From Nitrospirota bacterium (GTDB taxonomy: Bacteria; Nitrospirota_A; Leptospirillia; Leptospirillales; Leptospirillaceae), in contig JAKBPM010000004.1 of NCBI GenBank assembly GCA_021829515.1, positions 1 through 64,000 of the forward strand: a DNA stretch of 64,000 bases, in the 5' to 3' direction. A model generated the notes under the pieces. That model had not been told where the DNA came from, did no database searches, and saw only the letters and a list, made by a program, of their open reading frames with translations. The translations under genes were made by a program, and so were the position numbers. Below are positions 7,414 to 14,856 of this stretch, piece by piece. Each line of letters starts with the position of its first letter. Position 1 is the stretch's first letter.

Positions 7414-9032
7414 GTCCGGATCAGAAAGAATCCCTCCCTTTGTATGCCAATTTGCCAAACTTTATTACGGATGAACCTCCGGCACTCACTTCCGAACAAC
7501 GTATGGCGCTTCTGAACCGTTACTATCCTGATTATCGCCCTGAGGGGAAAACAACCCTCAGGGTCGGAGCCAACAGGGGGAATGTCGTTCCGGAGGAAAT
7601 TGCCAATATTCTTGAGACCAGAAGTCGTCTCCTTCACCCCGAGAAGGTTGAGCGGCCATCTGCGCCGGATGCTGATGTTGACCTTTTGATTATTGGAGGC
7701 GGTGGGGCAGGAATTACTGCTGCTCTTTTTGCAAAAGAAACAGGAGCTTCTGTTCTGGTTGCGACGAAGCTTCGTATCGGTGATTCCAATACAGTGATGG
7801 CTGAAGGCGGTATTCAGGTTGCACTGGGAGATGATGACAGTCCGGCACAGCATTTGAAAGATGCCTATAGAGGCGGACATTTTACTGGGGACACTGAGCT
7901 CCTTTCTGTTCTGGTCAGGGAGGGGCCCGAAGTGATTTCCTGGCTGGTCAAAAAGGGCGTCCTTTTCGATCGGGATGCGCACGGAAATCTTGCCTTAAGG
8001 AAAGGAGGCGGTACAACCCGTCCCCGCTTGATCTCGGCAAAAGACTATACGGGTCTTGAGCTGGTCAGGGTCCTGAAGGAAGATCTTCTGAATTCGGGGA
8101 TCCCTATCTGGGACTTCAGCCCCGCAGTTGAGTTGCTTGAGGGGCCGGATAGCTCCTGTGCCGGGGCTGTGCTTCTTGATGTCGACAGTGGAAAGTTTAA
8201 ATGGGTAAAAGCCCGGGCAGTCATGCTTGCAACCGGTGGGACCGGTCGTCTTCATATTGGTGGGTTTGCGACCTCAAATCATTTCGGGGCTACGGGAGAT
8301 GGTCTTGGAATGGCCTACAGGATGGGGGCGCCTCTCTTGCATATGGAAAGTTTCCAGTACCATCCGACCGGGGTTATCTACCCATCTGAAATGGCCGGGA
8401 TGCTCATCACCGAAGCCGTTCGTGGAGCGGGGGCCAGACTTTACAATAAAGATGGAAAAAGATTCGTCAACGAACTGGAAACAAGAGATGTGGTGGCCTC
8501 GGCAATCATCCGGGAATGTTCTGAAGGAAGAGGTGTCAGGACCGGAGCTGGCCATTTTGGGGTTTATCTTGACCTGTCGGCAATTGACAGGGAAATGGGA
8601 GAGGGAACTGTAGCCCGACGTTTCCCCAACATTCTGAAATTGATGTCAAAACATGATGTTGATTGTTCCACACATCCAATCCTCGTTTATCCGACACTTC
8701 ATTATCAAAATGGAGGTATCTCCGCTGACAAGGAAGGCCGCACTCCGATCGACCATCTCTATGTGGCCGGTGAAACGACTGGTGGTTTGCACGGGAAAAA
8801 TCGTCTGATGGGAAACTCCCTCCTTGAGGTTCTGGTTTTTGGCCACCGAGTCGGACTGTCGGCCGCGAAAGCTGGGATGAGCCGGAAGCCATTTTCGTGG
8901 CAGGAGGTTGGATTTGGCCATGTTGAACGATTTGAGCAGGCTCTTGACTCTGAATTCCATGGAGTTGTACGCCCTGAGGGGCCTTTGCTGTTTCCGGACT
9001 ATCGCCGGAATACATCAGGCGATAGTGCTTGA
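7410..9032 (+). CDS. frdA: fumarate reductase flavoprotein subunit (soluble type)
   Basis: FAD-containing catalytic subunit. The dinucleotide-binding glycine motif IIGGGGAG is at residues 94-101, about 90 residues in, behind an N-terminal extension. The substrate-site and FAD motifs QYHPTG, AVRGAGARL, HYQNGGI and the C-terminal AGETTGGLHGKNRLMGNSLL are intact. In the loop where SdhA/FrdA carry a His that binds FAD covalently (HTVAAQGG-type), this protein has SNTVMAEGG, with Asn127 at that position, so FAD is probably non-covalent as in NadB and some soluble fumarate reductases. No membrane-anchor genes follow. NadB (aspartate oxidase) is the main alternative, but pairing with frdB and sucCD favours fumarate reductase. 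Confidence 0.82.
   Translation: MSPDQKESLPLYANLPNFITDEPPALTSEQRMALLNRYYPDYRPEGKTTLRVGANRGNVVPEEIANILETRSRLLHPEKVERPSAPDADVDLLIIGGGGAGITAALFAKETGASVLVATKLRIGDSNTVMAEGGIQVALGDDDSPAQHLKDAYRGGHFTGDTELLSVLVREGPEVISWLVKKGVLFDRDAHGNLALRKGGGTTRPRLISAKDYTGLELVRVLKEDLLNSGIPIWDFSPAVELLEGPDSSCAGAVLLDVDSGKFKWVKARAVMLATGGTGRLHIGGFATSNHFGATGDGLGMAYRMGAPLLHMESFQYHPTGVIYPSEMAGMLITEAVRGAGARLYNKDGKRFVNELETRDVVASAIIRECSEGRGVRTGAGHFGVYLDLSAIDREMGEGTVARRFPNILKLMSKHDVDCSTHPILVYPTLHYQNGGISADKEGRTPIDHLYVAGETTGGLHGKNRLMGNSLLEVLVFGHRVGLSAAKAGMSRKPFSWQEVGFGHVERFEQALDSEFHGVVRPEGPLLFPDYRRNTSGDSA
8998..9026 (+). repeat. inverted repeat at the 3' end of frdA
   Basis: ACTATCGCC (8998-9006) and GGCGATAGT (9018-9026) form a perfect 9-bp stem with an 11-nt loop inside the last codons of frdA, followed by a moderately T-rich stretch. 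It may be an mRNA processing or attenuation element between frdBA and sucCD; it lacks a proper T tract. Confidence 0.45.
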
Positions 9033-9075
9033 TGTTTCTTATTATCATTGACAATGCATCCGGAAGGAGCGTCGT

Positions 9076-10266
9076 TTGAATATCCATGAATACCAAGCCA
9101 AGGAACTTTTTGGCCAGTACCAGATTCCCGTTCCCAAAGGTGTAATGGTCGAGTCTATTGCCGAAGCCGAGAATGCGGTGAAAACCAACCCTCTCTTTCA
9201 GGGATCAAATGGTCAGGTTTTTGCGGTCAAGGCACAAATCCATGCCGGAGGACGAGGTAAGGCCGGTGGCGTAAAAATTACCAAGGAAGTGCATAAAATC
9301 CCTGAAATTGTAGGCAGTCTTCTCGGCAAGATTCTGGTCACACACCAGACTGGCCCGGAAGGTCGCCAGGTTGGAAAGGTCTGGATTGAGGAAGGTTCCC
9401 GGATCGAGAAAGAGTTTTATCTTGGGATGGTCGTCGACCGGAACTCCAGGAGAGTGACTCTGATCGCAAGCACCGAAGGTGGAATGGAAATCGAGGAGGT
9501 TGCCCAGAAGCATCCCGAACGCATTTTTCATCTTTCCGTCGATCCATGCGAGGGTTATTCTGCTCATATTGGCCGGCGTCTGTTTTACTTTCTGGGCCTT
9601 CCTGCCGAAACGCAATCGGCTTTTGTAAAGATGGTGGGTGACCTTGTTCGATTCTTCCATGAGAAAGATGCCAGCATGGTCGAAATCAATCCTCTTGTTC
9701 TGACTGCAGAGAAGACTCTGATCGCGCTTGATGCCAAGGTCGGATTTGATGACAACGCGATCTATCGTCAGCCGATAACAAAGGTGTTGAGAGATCTTGC
9801 TGAAGAAAACCCTCTTGAGATCGAAGCTTCGAAATATAATCTCAATTATGTGAAGCTTGACGGGAATATTGCCTGCATGGTGAATGGCGCGGGGCTTGCC
9901 ATGGCAACAATGGACGTGATTGCCCTGGCCGGAGGATCCCCCGCAAACTTTCTGGATGTTGGTGGCGGAGCGAGCAAGGATACGGTTGAGCAGGCTTTTC
10001 GGCTGATTTTAAGTGATCCGCATGTAAAGGGCATTTTTGTCAATATCTTTGGCGGGATTGTCAGATGTGAGCGAATTGCCGGTGGAATCATTGCCGCAGC
10101 CCAGGACGTCAAGATCAGCGTTCCCCTGGTTGTCCGACTTCAAGGAACCAATGCGGCCGAAGGCCGGGAGATGTTGAGGACTTCAGGTCTGGATATTGAA
10201 GTTGCAGAGGAATTGTTTGAAGGAGCCGAAAAAGTTGTTCTCGCGGTGAAGAAGGGGGGGAAATGA
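9076..10266 (+). CDS. sucC: succinate-CoA ligase (ADP-forming) beta subunit
   Basis: ATP-grasp subunit that forms succinyl-CoA from succinate, CoA and ATP; in the rTCA cycle this prepares succinate for reductive carboxylation. The 396 residues show the standard N-terminal [11 protein letters not shown], the glycine-rich [16 protein letters not shown] (about residues 51-66) and the C-terminal [17 protein letters not shown]. The start is TTG, with AAGGAG 6 bp upstream and conserved family sequence beginning immediately. It overlaps sucD by 4 bp. This is the canonical enzyme, distinct from the divergent ccsA paralogue 8 kb upstream. Confidence 0.95.
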   Translation: MNIHEYQAKELFGQYQIPVPKGVMVESIAEAENAVKTNPLFQGSNGQVFAVKAQIHAGGRGKAGGVKITKEVHKIPEIVGSLLGKILVTHQTGPEGRQVGKVWIEEGSRIEKEFYLGMVVDRNSRRVTLIASTEGGMEIEEVAQKHPERIFHLSVDPCEGYSAHIGRRLFYFLGLPAETQSAFVKMVGDLVRFFHEKDASMVEINPLVLTAEKTLIALDAKVGFDDNAIYRQPITKVLRDLAEENPLEIEASKYNLNYVKLDGNIACMVNGAGLAMATMDVIALAGGSPANFLDVGGGASKDTVEQAFRLILSDPHVKGIFVNIFGGIVRCERIAGGIIAAAQDVKISVPLVVRLQGTNAAEGREMLRTSGLDIEVAEELFEGAEKVVLAVKKGGK

Positions 10267-11153
10267 GTATTCTTGTCGACCGCTCCACAAAGGTTATTGT
10301 ACAGGGTATTACCGGCAAGGAAGGATCATATCATGCAGGGGCCTGCAGAGATTATGGAACACATGTCGTTGGAGGGGTGACCCCTGGAAAAGGCGGGACG
10401 ACCCATGAGGGCTTCCCTGTCTGGAATTCAGTACATGATGCGGTAGAAGCGGAGGATCCCGATGTCTCCCTGATCTTTGTTCCACCAGCATTTGCTGCTG
10501 ATGCTGTTCTGGAGTCGATCGCTGCGGAGATTCCCCTGATCGTTTGCATTACGGAAGGGATTCCGGTTCTTGATATGGTTCGGGTCCGCCGTCTCCTTGA
10601 TGCCAAAAATGATGAAGGTTCTGTTATCCGCCTGATTGGTCCCAACTGTCCGGGAATTATCACCCCGGATGGTGCCAAGATCGGAATTATGCCCGGCTAT
10701 ATTCACAAACGGGGGAAGGTTGGCGTTGTTTCAAGAAGCGGTACCCTCACCTATGAGGCGGTTTGGCAGTTGACTCAGCTTGGCCTGGGAGAATCCACTT
10801 GTGTTGGAATCGGTGGTGATCCTGTCAGGGGGTTGAATTTTATTGATGTCTTGGCGCTTTTTGAAAACGATCCTGAGACGGAAGCTGTTGTTATGATCGG
10901 AGAGATTGGCGGGGAAGATGAGGAAAAAGCTGCCGCTTTTGCAAAGTGTCACATGAAAAAGCCTGTCATCGGATTTATAGCCGGACAGACAGCTCCTCCC
11001 GGAAGACGGATGGGACATGCCGGTGCCATTGTTTCAGGTGGCCAGGGAACGGCGAAAGACAAAATGAAGACACTTGAGGGAATGGGTGTAACCGTTGTTG
11101 AAAACCCTTCGATGATTGGTCAGACAGTTCTTGATGTCCTGAAACGGTCCTGA
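10263..11153 (+). CDS. sucD: succinate-CoA ligase (ADP-forming) alpha subunit
   Basis: CoA-binding and phosphohistidine subunit partnering SucC. Conserved elements are all present: [16 protein letters not shown] (residues 10-25), [17 protein letters not shown] (about 123-130) and the catalytic loop [10 protein letters not shown] near residue 250. The length of 296 is standard. It starts within the 3' end of sucC (ATG overlapping TGA), so the pair is translationally coupled. A 6-bp hairpin (AGAGGG 11153-11158 with CCCTCT) follows the stop but without a T tract. Confidence 0.95.
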   Translation: MSILVDRSTKVIVQGITGKEGSYHAGACRDYGTHVVGGVTPGKGGTTHEGFPVWNSVHDAVEAEDPDVSLIFVPPAFAADAVLESIAAEIPLIVCITEGIPVLDMVRVRRLLDAKNDEGSVIRLIGPNCPGIITPDGAKIGIMPGYIHKRGKVGVVSRSGTLTYEAVWQLTQLGLGESTCVGIGGDPVRGLNFIDVLALFENDPETEAVVMIGEIGGEDEEKAAAFAKCHMKKPVIGFIAGQTAPPGRRMGHAGAIVSGGQGTAKDKMKTLEGMGVTVVENPSMIGQTVLDVLKRS

Positions 11154-11261
11154 GAGGGGTCGGCCCTCTGATTCTGGGAGGGTGGCATAGAGGGCCAGGA
11201 GCTGTTCTCCCGGCCCGGATGTTAAGATGAATATCACTTTAAAATCTGGAGGAGTTTGCGC

Positions 11262-11720
11262 ATGGCAGCTGAAATAAAAGTAGGAGATATTGCACCTGAT
11301 TTTACTCTTGAGGATCAGGATAAAAACAAGGTTACACTCTCTTCGTTCAAGGGCAAGAAGAATGTTGTTCTGGCTTTCTACCCATTGGACTGGAGCCCGG
11401 TCTGCACTAATGAGAATGCCTGTTTCTCAAATGACCTTCCCCGTTTCTCTGATGCGAATGCAGAGATTTTTGGTATCAGCACCGACAGCACCTGGTGTCA
11501 CAAGGCATGGAAGGATGCCCTCAAGCTCAAGCATAACCTCCTGTCTGATATCAAAAGAGAAGTTTCCAGAAGTTATGGGCTTTTGATTGAAGAGGCCAAT
11601 ATCAACAAGCGTGCAACCGTGATTGTCGACAAGTCTGGTGTTGTGCGTTACGTTAAGGTTCAGGAGATTCTGACCGCTCGTGATGATCAGGATATTCTGA
11701 AAGCATTGGCAGCTCTGTAA
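11262..11720 (+). CDS. peroxiredoxin (AhpC/TSA family)
   Basis: Thiol peroxidase that reduces hydrogen peroxide and organic hydroperoxides in the cytoplasm. The 152-residue protein has the thioredoxin-like fold markers [10 protein letters not shown] near the N-terminus, the peroxidatic Cys48 in [10 protein letters not shown] and a second Cys at 54 (CTNENAC). The spacing of the second Cys differs from the CxxxxC of Bcp/PrxQ, so it could be a 1-Cys AhpE-like enzyme or an atypical 2-Cys type. The ATG at 11262 has GGAGGAG 7 bp upstream; an in-frame TTG at 11256 overlaps that site and is rejected. It has its own terminator. It fits an aerobic iron oxidiser protecting oxygen-sensitive rTCA enzymes (inference). 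Confidence 0.9.
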   Translation: MAAEIKVGDIAPDFTLEDQDKNKVTLSSFKGKKNVVLAFYPLDWSPVCTNENACFSNDLPRFSDANAEIFGISTDSTWCHKAWKDALKLKHNLLSDIKREVSRSYGLLIEEANINKRATVIVDKSGVVRYVKVQEILTARDDQDILKALAAL

Positions 11721-11739
11721 GTTTTCGTCTGCCGGACAG

Positions 11740-11773
11740 AAAGGGGATGGGCCATGGCTCATCCCCTTTTTTT
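11740..11773 (+). terminator. terminator after the peroxiredoxin gene
   Basis: AAAGGGGAT (11740-11748) pairs with ATCCCCTTT (11761-11769), with the palindrome GCCATGGC in the loop, followed by a run of T. The flanking A and T runs make it potentially bidirectional, serving the convergent lipoprotein gene as well. Confidence 0.85.
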
Positions 11774-11815
11774 GTTTTTGACGGATCTAAGGAAGGAAAA
11801 TGAGGAGATCTTCTC

Positions 11816-12361
11816 TTATTTGGGGGACGGTGTTTTCGGCAAATCGAGAATGATTTCATCATTGGAGGCTGTTTGTGGGTAAGAGTAGACGAGGTGAAGG
11901 GTCATATGGGCGAGTCCGGTGAGTGTTCCTCTATAGAGATAGAGCATCGGAAGAAACTTTTGGCTCTCGGCAGGTACAATCGCATCCTTATGGGCCATGA
12001 CCCTGTCGACCCATGACTCTTTCCAGTTGGGAGGATAAATATCAGCATATTTTTTGTCTGAATGATGCAAGACAAAATCTGAAGTATCCGATCCTCTCAA
12101 GCGATAATTTCTCTTATCGTCGGTGGTGAGATCCAGAATGCTGTGTCGAAGATGAACCCTGAGCGTTCTGGATCCTTTATCGAGGACCCCAAGTGGCACC
12201 AGAATAAAGGTGATGCCATTTTTAGAAATGATCTGAACGTTCTGGGGCTCTATCTGAACTGGTGATTCGGTGCTGAGATGGCAGCCTGACAACAGAAGTA
12301 AAGCCCCTGCCATGGAAAAGAATGTTTTCCTGATGGAAGAGGTCGAGAGGATTGTTCCCAT
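11816..12361 (-). CDS. lipoprotein of unknown function
   Basis: A 181-residue predicted lipoprotein. The N-terminus has a basic start, a hydrophobic stretch and a lipobox LLSGC ending at about residue 27, so the mature protein should be lipid-anchored in the envelope. The remainder is soluble, beta-rich by appearance, with LVPLGVLDKGSRTLRVHLRH in the first half; I recognise no family. The start at 12361 is chosen because it lies 8 bp after the FmdB-like gene; a longer frame from 12400 would overlap that gene. The two probably form one minus-strand transcript that ends near the shared terminator. Confidence 0.7.
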   Translation of the reverse strand: MGTILSTSSIRKTFFSMAGALLLLSGCHLSTESPVQIEPQNVQIISKNGITFILVPLGVLDKGSRTLRVHLRHSILDLTTDDKRNYRLRGSDTSDFVLHHSDKKYADIYPPNWKESWVDRVMAHKDAIVPAESQKFLPMLYLYRGTLTGLAHMTLHLVYSYPQTASNDEIILDLPKTPSPK

Positions 12362-12369
12362 TCCCTTTC

Positions 12370-12615
12370 TCACCCGCAGCAGGAACCACCGCCGCAGCAA
12401 GAACCTCCCCCCGATGGTGGAGGCGAACTCATGCTGCCTGAGTCCATGGCGCCCATTTGAGATCCTGCGACAGAACTGCTGAAGCTCGAGGGTATCTTTT
12501 TAAGGTGGTGGCTCTGGCAGTGGGTGCAGGCTGTTTCTCCTTCCTGGACCCTGATGGACTGGAGCAGAGAAAATGTGTGGTGGCATTCTTCACATCGGTA
12601 TTCGTAAATAGGCAT
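12370..12615 (-). CDS. FmdB-family zinc-ribbon protein
   Basis: An 81-residue protein beginning MPIYEYRCEECHHTFSLL, the hallmark of FmdB-type regulatory zinc ribbons, with the second cysteine pair at CTHCQS. Its C-terminus is a low-complexity Gly/Ser tail with two CCG clusters (GGGSCCGGGSCCG). The family is widespread, with a putative regulatory role not worked out. The start is fixed by a strong GGGGGGAG ribosome site; a longer frame exists but precedes this conserved beginning. It is the first gene of a two-gene minus-strand unit with the lipoprotein. Confidence 0.85.
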   Translation of the reverse strand: MPIYEYRCEECHHTFSLLQSIRVQEGETACTHCQSHHLKKIPSSFSSSVAGSQMGAMDSGSMSSPPPSGGGSCCGGGSCCG

Positions 12616-13053
12616 CTTTGAACTCCCCCCGAACGTTTTTAAACGGACAAAAAAACAATCCTTTTTCTTCATCCAATCTATCAGAAGAATGGAGAGATCA
12701 TCAAGGAGCGGGGAAAGTCTGAGGACAGGTCTTTGTGGAAATCTGCTCAAAATGCCTGCGAGTGGCGGGTCCTTGTCCGTTTGGGATGGGTTCGTGAGGT
12801 GATCTGGTGTCAGAGGAGGAGTTTTGAGGATAGTCAGGCGGGAGGATGTCGGACCCTTTTTCTCGCAATTGTTGTGGGATTATTCCCAACGCAATTCTGG
12901 AAGAATCATATGACAGAAAGATCAATATTCTGTGTACTCCCTGTCACACTTGATCCAAACGCTTTTGGCGTTCCCGGGAAGATCGTCTGAAAGACTCAAA
13001 ATTCAGTTTTGAAAGTATTTTTTATGGATTTTTTGTTTGTGGTGAGAAGATTG
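12616..13053. other. divergent intergenic region between the FmdB-like gene and mraZ
   Basis: About 440 bp with no convincing gene; short frames on both strands have no ribosome site and no recognisable product. On the minus strand TTGATG (12699-12704) and TAGATT (12675-12680) with an 18-bp spacer are a possible promoter for the FmdB-like gene. The right-hand 60 bp, just before the mraZ promoter, are strongly A+T-rich and may act as an UP element. Confidence 0.5.
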
Positions 13054-13081
13054 TTGACATCTTTTTTTTGAGACCTATAAT
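13054..13081 (+). promoter_or_regulatory. near-consensus sigma70 promoter of the dcw cluster
   Basis: TTGACA at 13054-13059 and TATAAT at 13076-13081 are both perfect consensus boxes, separated by 16 bp and preceded by an A+T-rich tract. Transcription would begin about 13088, a few bases into the MraZ operator array. Confidence 0.88.
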
Positions 13082-13115
13082 GGGGACAGGTGGTGGAAAG
13101 TGGGGGAATGTGGTG
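13081..13115 (+). promoter_or_regulatory. MraZ operator: four TGGKG repeats at 10-bp spacing
   Basis: TGGGG at 13081, TGGTG at 13091, TGGGG at 13101 and TGGTG at 13111 recur every 10 bp, each separated by exactly 5 bp. MraZ of other bacteria is known to bind TGGGN repeats separated by 5 bp upstream of its own gene. The array starts at the last base of the -10 box and reaches into the first codon of mraZ, consistent with autorepression. Confidence 0.75.
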
Positions 13116-13556
13116 AGCCTGTTTCGTGGTCGATATCAGCATGCATTGGATGAGAAAGGTCGCGTTGCAATCCCTGGCCGCTACCGGGAAATCCTGGATG
13201 GGGCAGCAGGGGATTCTACCCTGATTGTGACCGCAGAGCCTGACGAATGCCTGTCTGTCTACCCGCTTTCGGTATGGTCCGAGCTTGAGAAAAAGATCAT
13301 GGCTCTTCCTCAGATGAATCCGGATCTGAAAACATACCTCCGCTTTGTGGTCGGATTTGCGACTGAATGTGTTCCCGATCGCCAGGGGCGGATCCTTCTG
13401 CCTGCCCCGTTACGGGAGTTTGCTCATCTTGACCGCGATATATGGTTCGTGGGAGTGCTTGATAAATTTGAAATATGGGATGGAGCCCGTCTGATGGAAA
13501 TGACAGGGAAGGACAGAATTCAAAGTGTTTCCCTCTCCCTGTCCGGCCTTTTTTGA
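13113..13556 (+). CDS. mraZ: transcriptional regulator MraZ
   Basis: First gene of the dcw cluster; MraZ is an AbrB-like DNA-binding protein that represses its own operon. The 147-residue protein contains two tandem SpoVT/AbrB-type halves: FRGRYQHALDEKGRVAIPGRYRE at the N-terminus and GFATECVPDRQGRILLPAPLRE about 70 residues later, each with the DxxGR(I/V)xxP signature. The start is a GTG at 13113 (or 13110); longer frames would begin inside the promoter. The start codon itself lies in the last operator repeat, so repressor binding and translation initiation overlap. Confidence 0.93.
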   Translation: MSLFRGRYQHALDEKGRVAIPGRYREILDGAAGDSTLIVTAEPDECLSVYPLSVWSELEKKIMALPQMNPDLKTYLRFVVGFATECVPDRQGRILLPAPLREFAHLDRDIWFVGVLDKFEIWDGARLMEMTGKDRIQSVSLSLSGLF

Positions 13557-13586
13557 CAGACACATATCTTCGTGGAGGAAATCGAC

Positions 13587-14516
13587 ATGGACGAGATCCT
13601 TCCTGAAGATTGGGAGGAAGAAACTTCGTTTTCCACTTCCCATATACCGGTTTTGTTGGGCCCGGCGGTTGATGCACTGCAGGTTTCATCTGGCGATTGG
13701 TATGTCGATGGTACTTTTGGCCATGGGGGCCATTCGGGGGAGATCCTTTCAAGAGGAGGGAATGTTCTCGCGTTTGATGTCGATCCGGCCGCTGTCGAGA
13801 GAGGGTCAGGAACCTTCCGGAAAGATTTTCCTGGCAGATTCCTGATTGTTCCGGAAAACCACAGAAATATCGCCTCAGTTGCAACAAGGCTTGGTATCCA
13901 GCCAAGAGGGATCCTGATTGATTCCGGTTGGGCAAGCTCCCAGATGGCAGATGAGGCTCTCGGGATGTCTTTCTTAAGCGACAGTCCGCTTGATATGAGG
14001 ATGGACCCGACTCTTGAGCTTTCCGCGACAGATCTTCTTGAAACACTGGATCAGGAGGAGTTGCTCCGGATTTTCTCTGACCTTGGCGAAGAACCATTGG
14101 CATGGGTGGTTGCGAGGAATCTTGTCGAAGCCAGAAGTCGGGGCCATTTGCCTCGTACTGGAAAAGAGCTGGCGTCTTTTGTTTCCGGGGTTTATTACCG
14201 GAAGGGATTCCGAAGAAGTCGCAGGCATCCTGCAACAAGAGTGTTTATGGCTCTTCGCATCGCGGTAAATCGGGAGATTGAGTCTCTCTCCCTTGGCATA
14301 ACCGAAGGGCGCAAGATTCTGTCTTCCGGGGGAAGGATCGTCGTGATCTCATTCCATTCAAGGGAAGACAGAGTTGTCAAACATCTTTTTAGGGACTGGA
14401 AAAAGGCCGATTTGGGGCAGGTCCTGTTTCAAAAGGGGATTGTCCCTGATCCGTCAGAGGTTCTTTTAAATCCTAGAGCCAGGAGTGCCAGAATGAGGGC
14501 TTTTTCCGTTGACTGA
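13587..14516 (+). CDS. rsmH: 16S rRNA (cytosine-1402-N4)-methyltransferase
   Basis: Methylates C1402 of 16S rRNA; the standard second gene of dcw clusters. The 309-residue protein has the SAM-binding motif VDGTFGHGGHS (about residues 41-51) after HIPVLLGPAVDAL, and the C-terminal FHSREDRVVKHLFRD typical of the family. The GSGWASSQMAD-like segment replaces the usual LGVSS.Q. The ATG at 13587 has GGAGGAA 6 bp upstream; an in-frame GTG at 13572 overlaps that ribosome site. The stop overlaps the TTG start of ftsL. Confidence 0.93.
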   Translation: MDEILPEDWEEETSFSTSHIPVLLGPAVDALQVSSGDWYVDGTFGHGGHSGEILSRGGNVLAFDVDPAAVERGSGTFRKDFPGRFLIVPENHRNIASVATRLGIQPRGILIDSGWASSQMADEALGMSFLSDSPLDMRMDPTLELSATDLLETLDQEELLRIFSDLGEEPLAWVVARNLVEARSRGHLPRTGKELASFVSGVYYRKGFRRSRRHPATRVFMALRIAVNREIESLSLGITEGRKILSSGGRIVVISFHSREDRVVKHLFRDWKKADLGQVLFQKGIVPDPSEVLLNPRARSARMRAFSVD

Positions 14517-14790
14517 CCTCTCTCGCCCCATTGTTCCCTTCAAGTGGGCTCTCTGGTTCTTTCTGGGTGCCCTGGGGGTATTCCTTTTCAGCATGAGCAT
14601 CTCGATTCTCAGCGTACACACTGACCATGATGTGAGTCGTCTCAGAGCCGAGATAGGAGCTTCGATGAGGCAGGAGAAGCTCCTTGAAATCCGCAAGGCG
14701 GAGCTGATGACTGAAAGCAGGGTGATGACTTATGCGAGAAGTCATCACCTTGTTCTTGCGAACCCTGCTTCGGTGATTTACTTGCATTAA
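14509..14790 (+). CDS. ftsL: cell division protein FtsL (divergent)
   Basis: A 93-residue bitopic membrane protein: short cytoplasmic tail, one membrane segment (about residues 13-34), then a periplasmic leucine/charge-patterned helix (VSRLRAEIGASMRQEKLLEIRKAEL) likely to form a coiled coil with FtsB/FtsQ. Sequence identity across FtsL is low; the call rests on size, topology and position between rsmH and ftsI. It starts at a TTG overlapping the rsmH stop. Confidence 0.75.
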   Translation: MTDLSRPIVPFKWALWFFLGALGVFLFSMSISILSVHTDHDVSRLRAEIGASMRQEKLLEIRKAELMTESRVMTYARSHHLVLANPASVIYLH

Positions 14791-14856
14791 CGGACTTAAC
14801 ATTGAAAGACATTGGGAAAATCATCTTGTGAAGGGTGATTTTCTGAAGGGGGCACG

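Noticed and set aside
12733..12990. A possible 85-codon gene in the gap before mraZ
   Set aside because: No ribosome site, no recognisable features, and it lies in the region that should hold the divergent promoters.
13297..14238. A 313-codon minus-strand frame over mraZ and rsmH
   Set aside because: It is antisense to two well-conserved genes, has no ribosome site and has low-complexity Pro/Arg/Ser composition.
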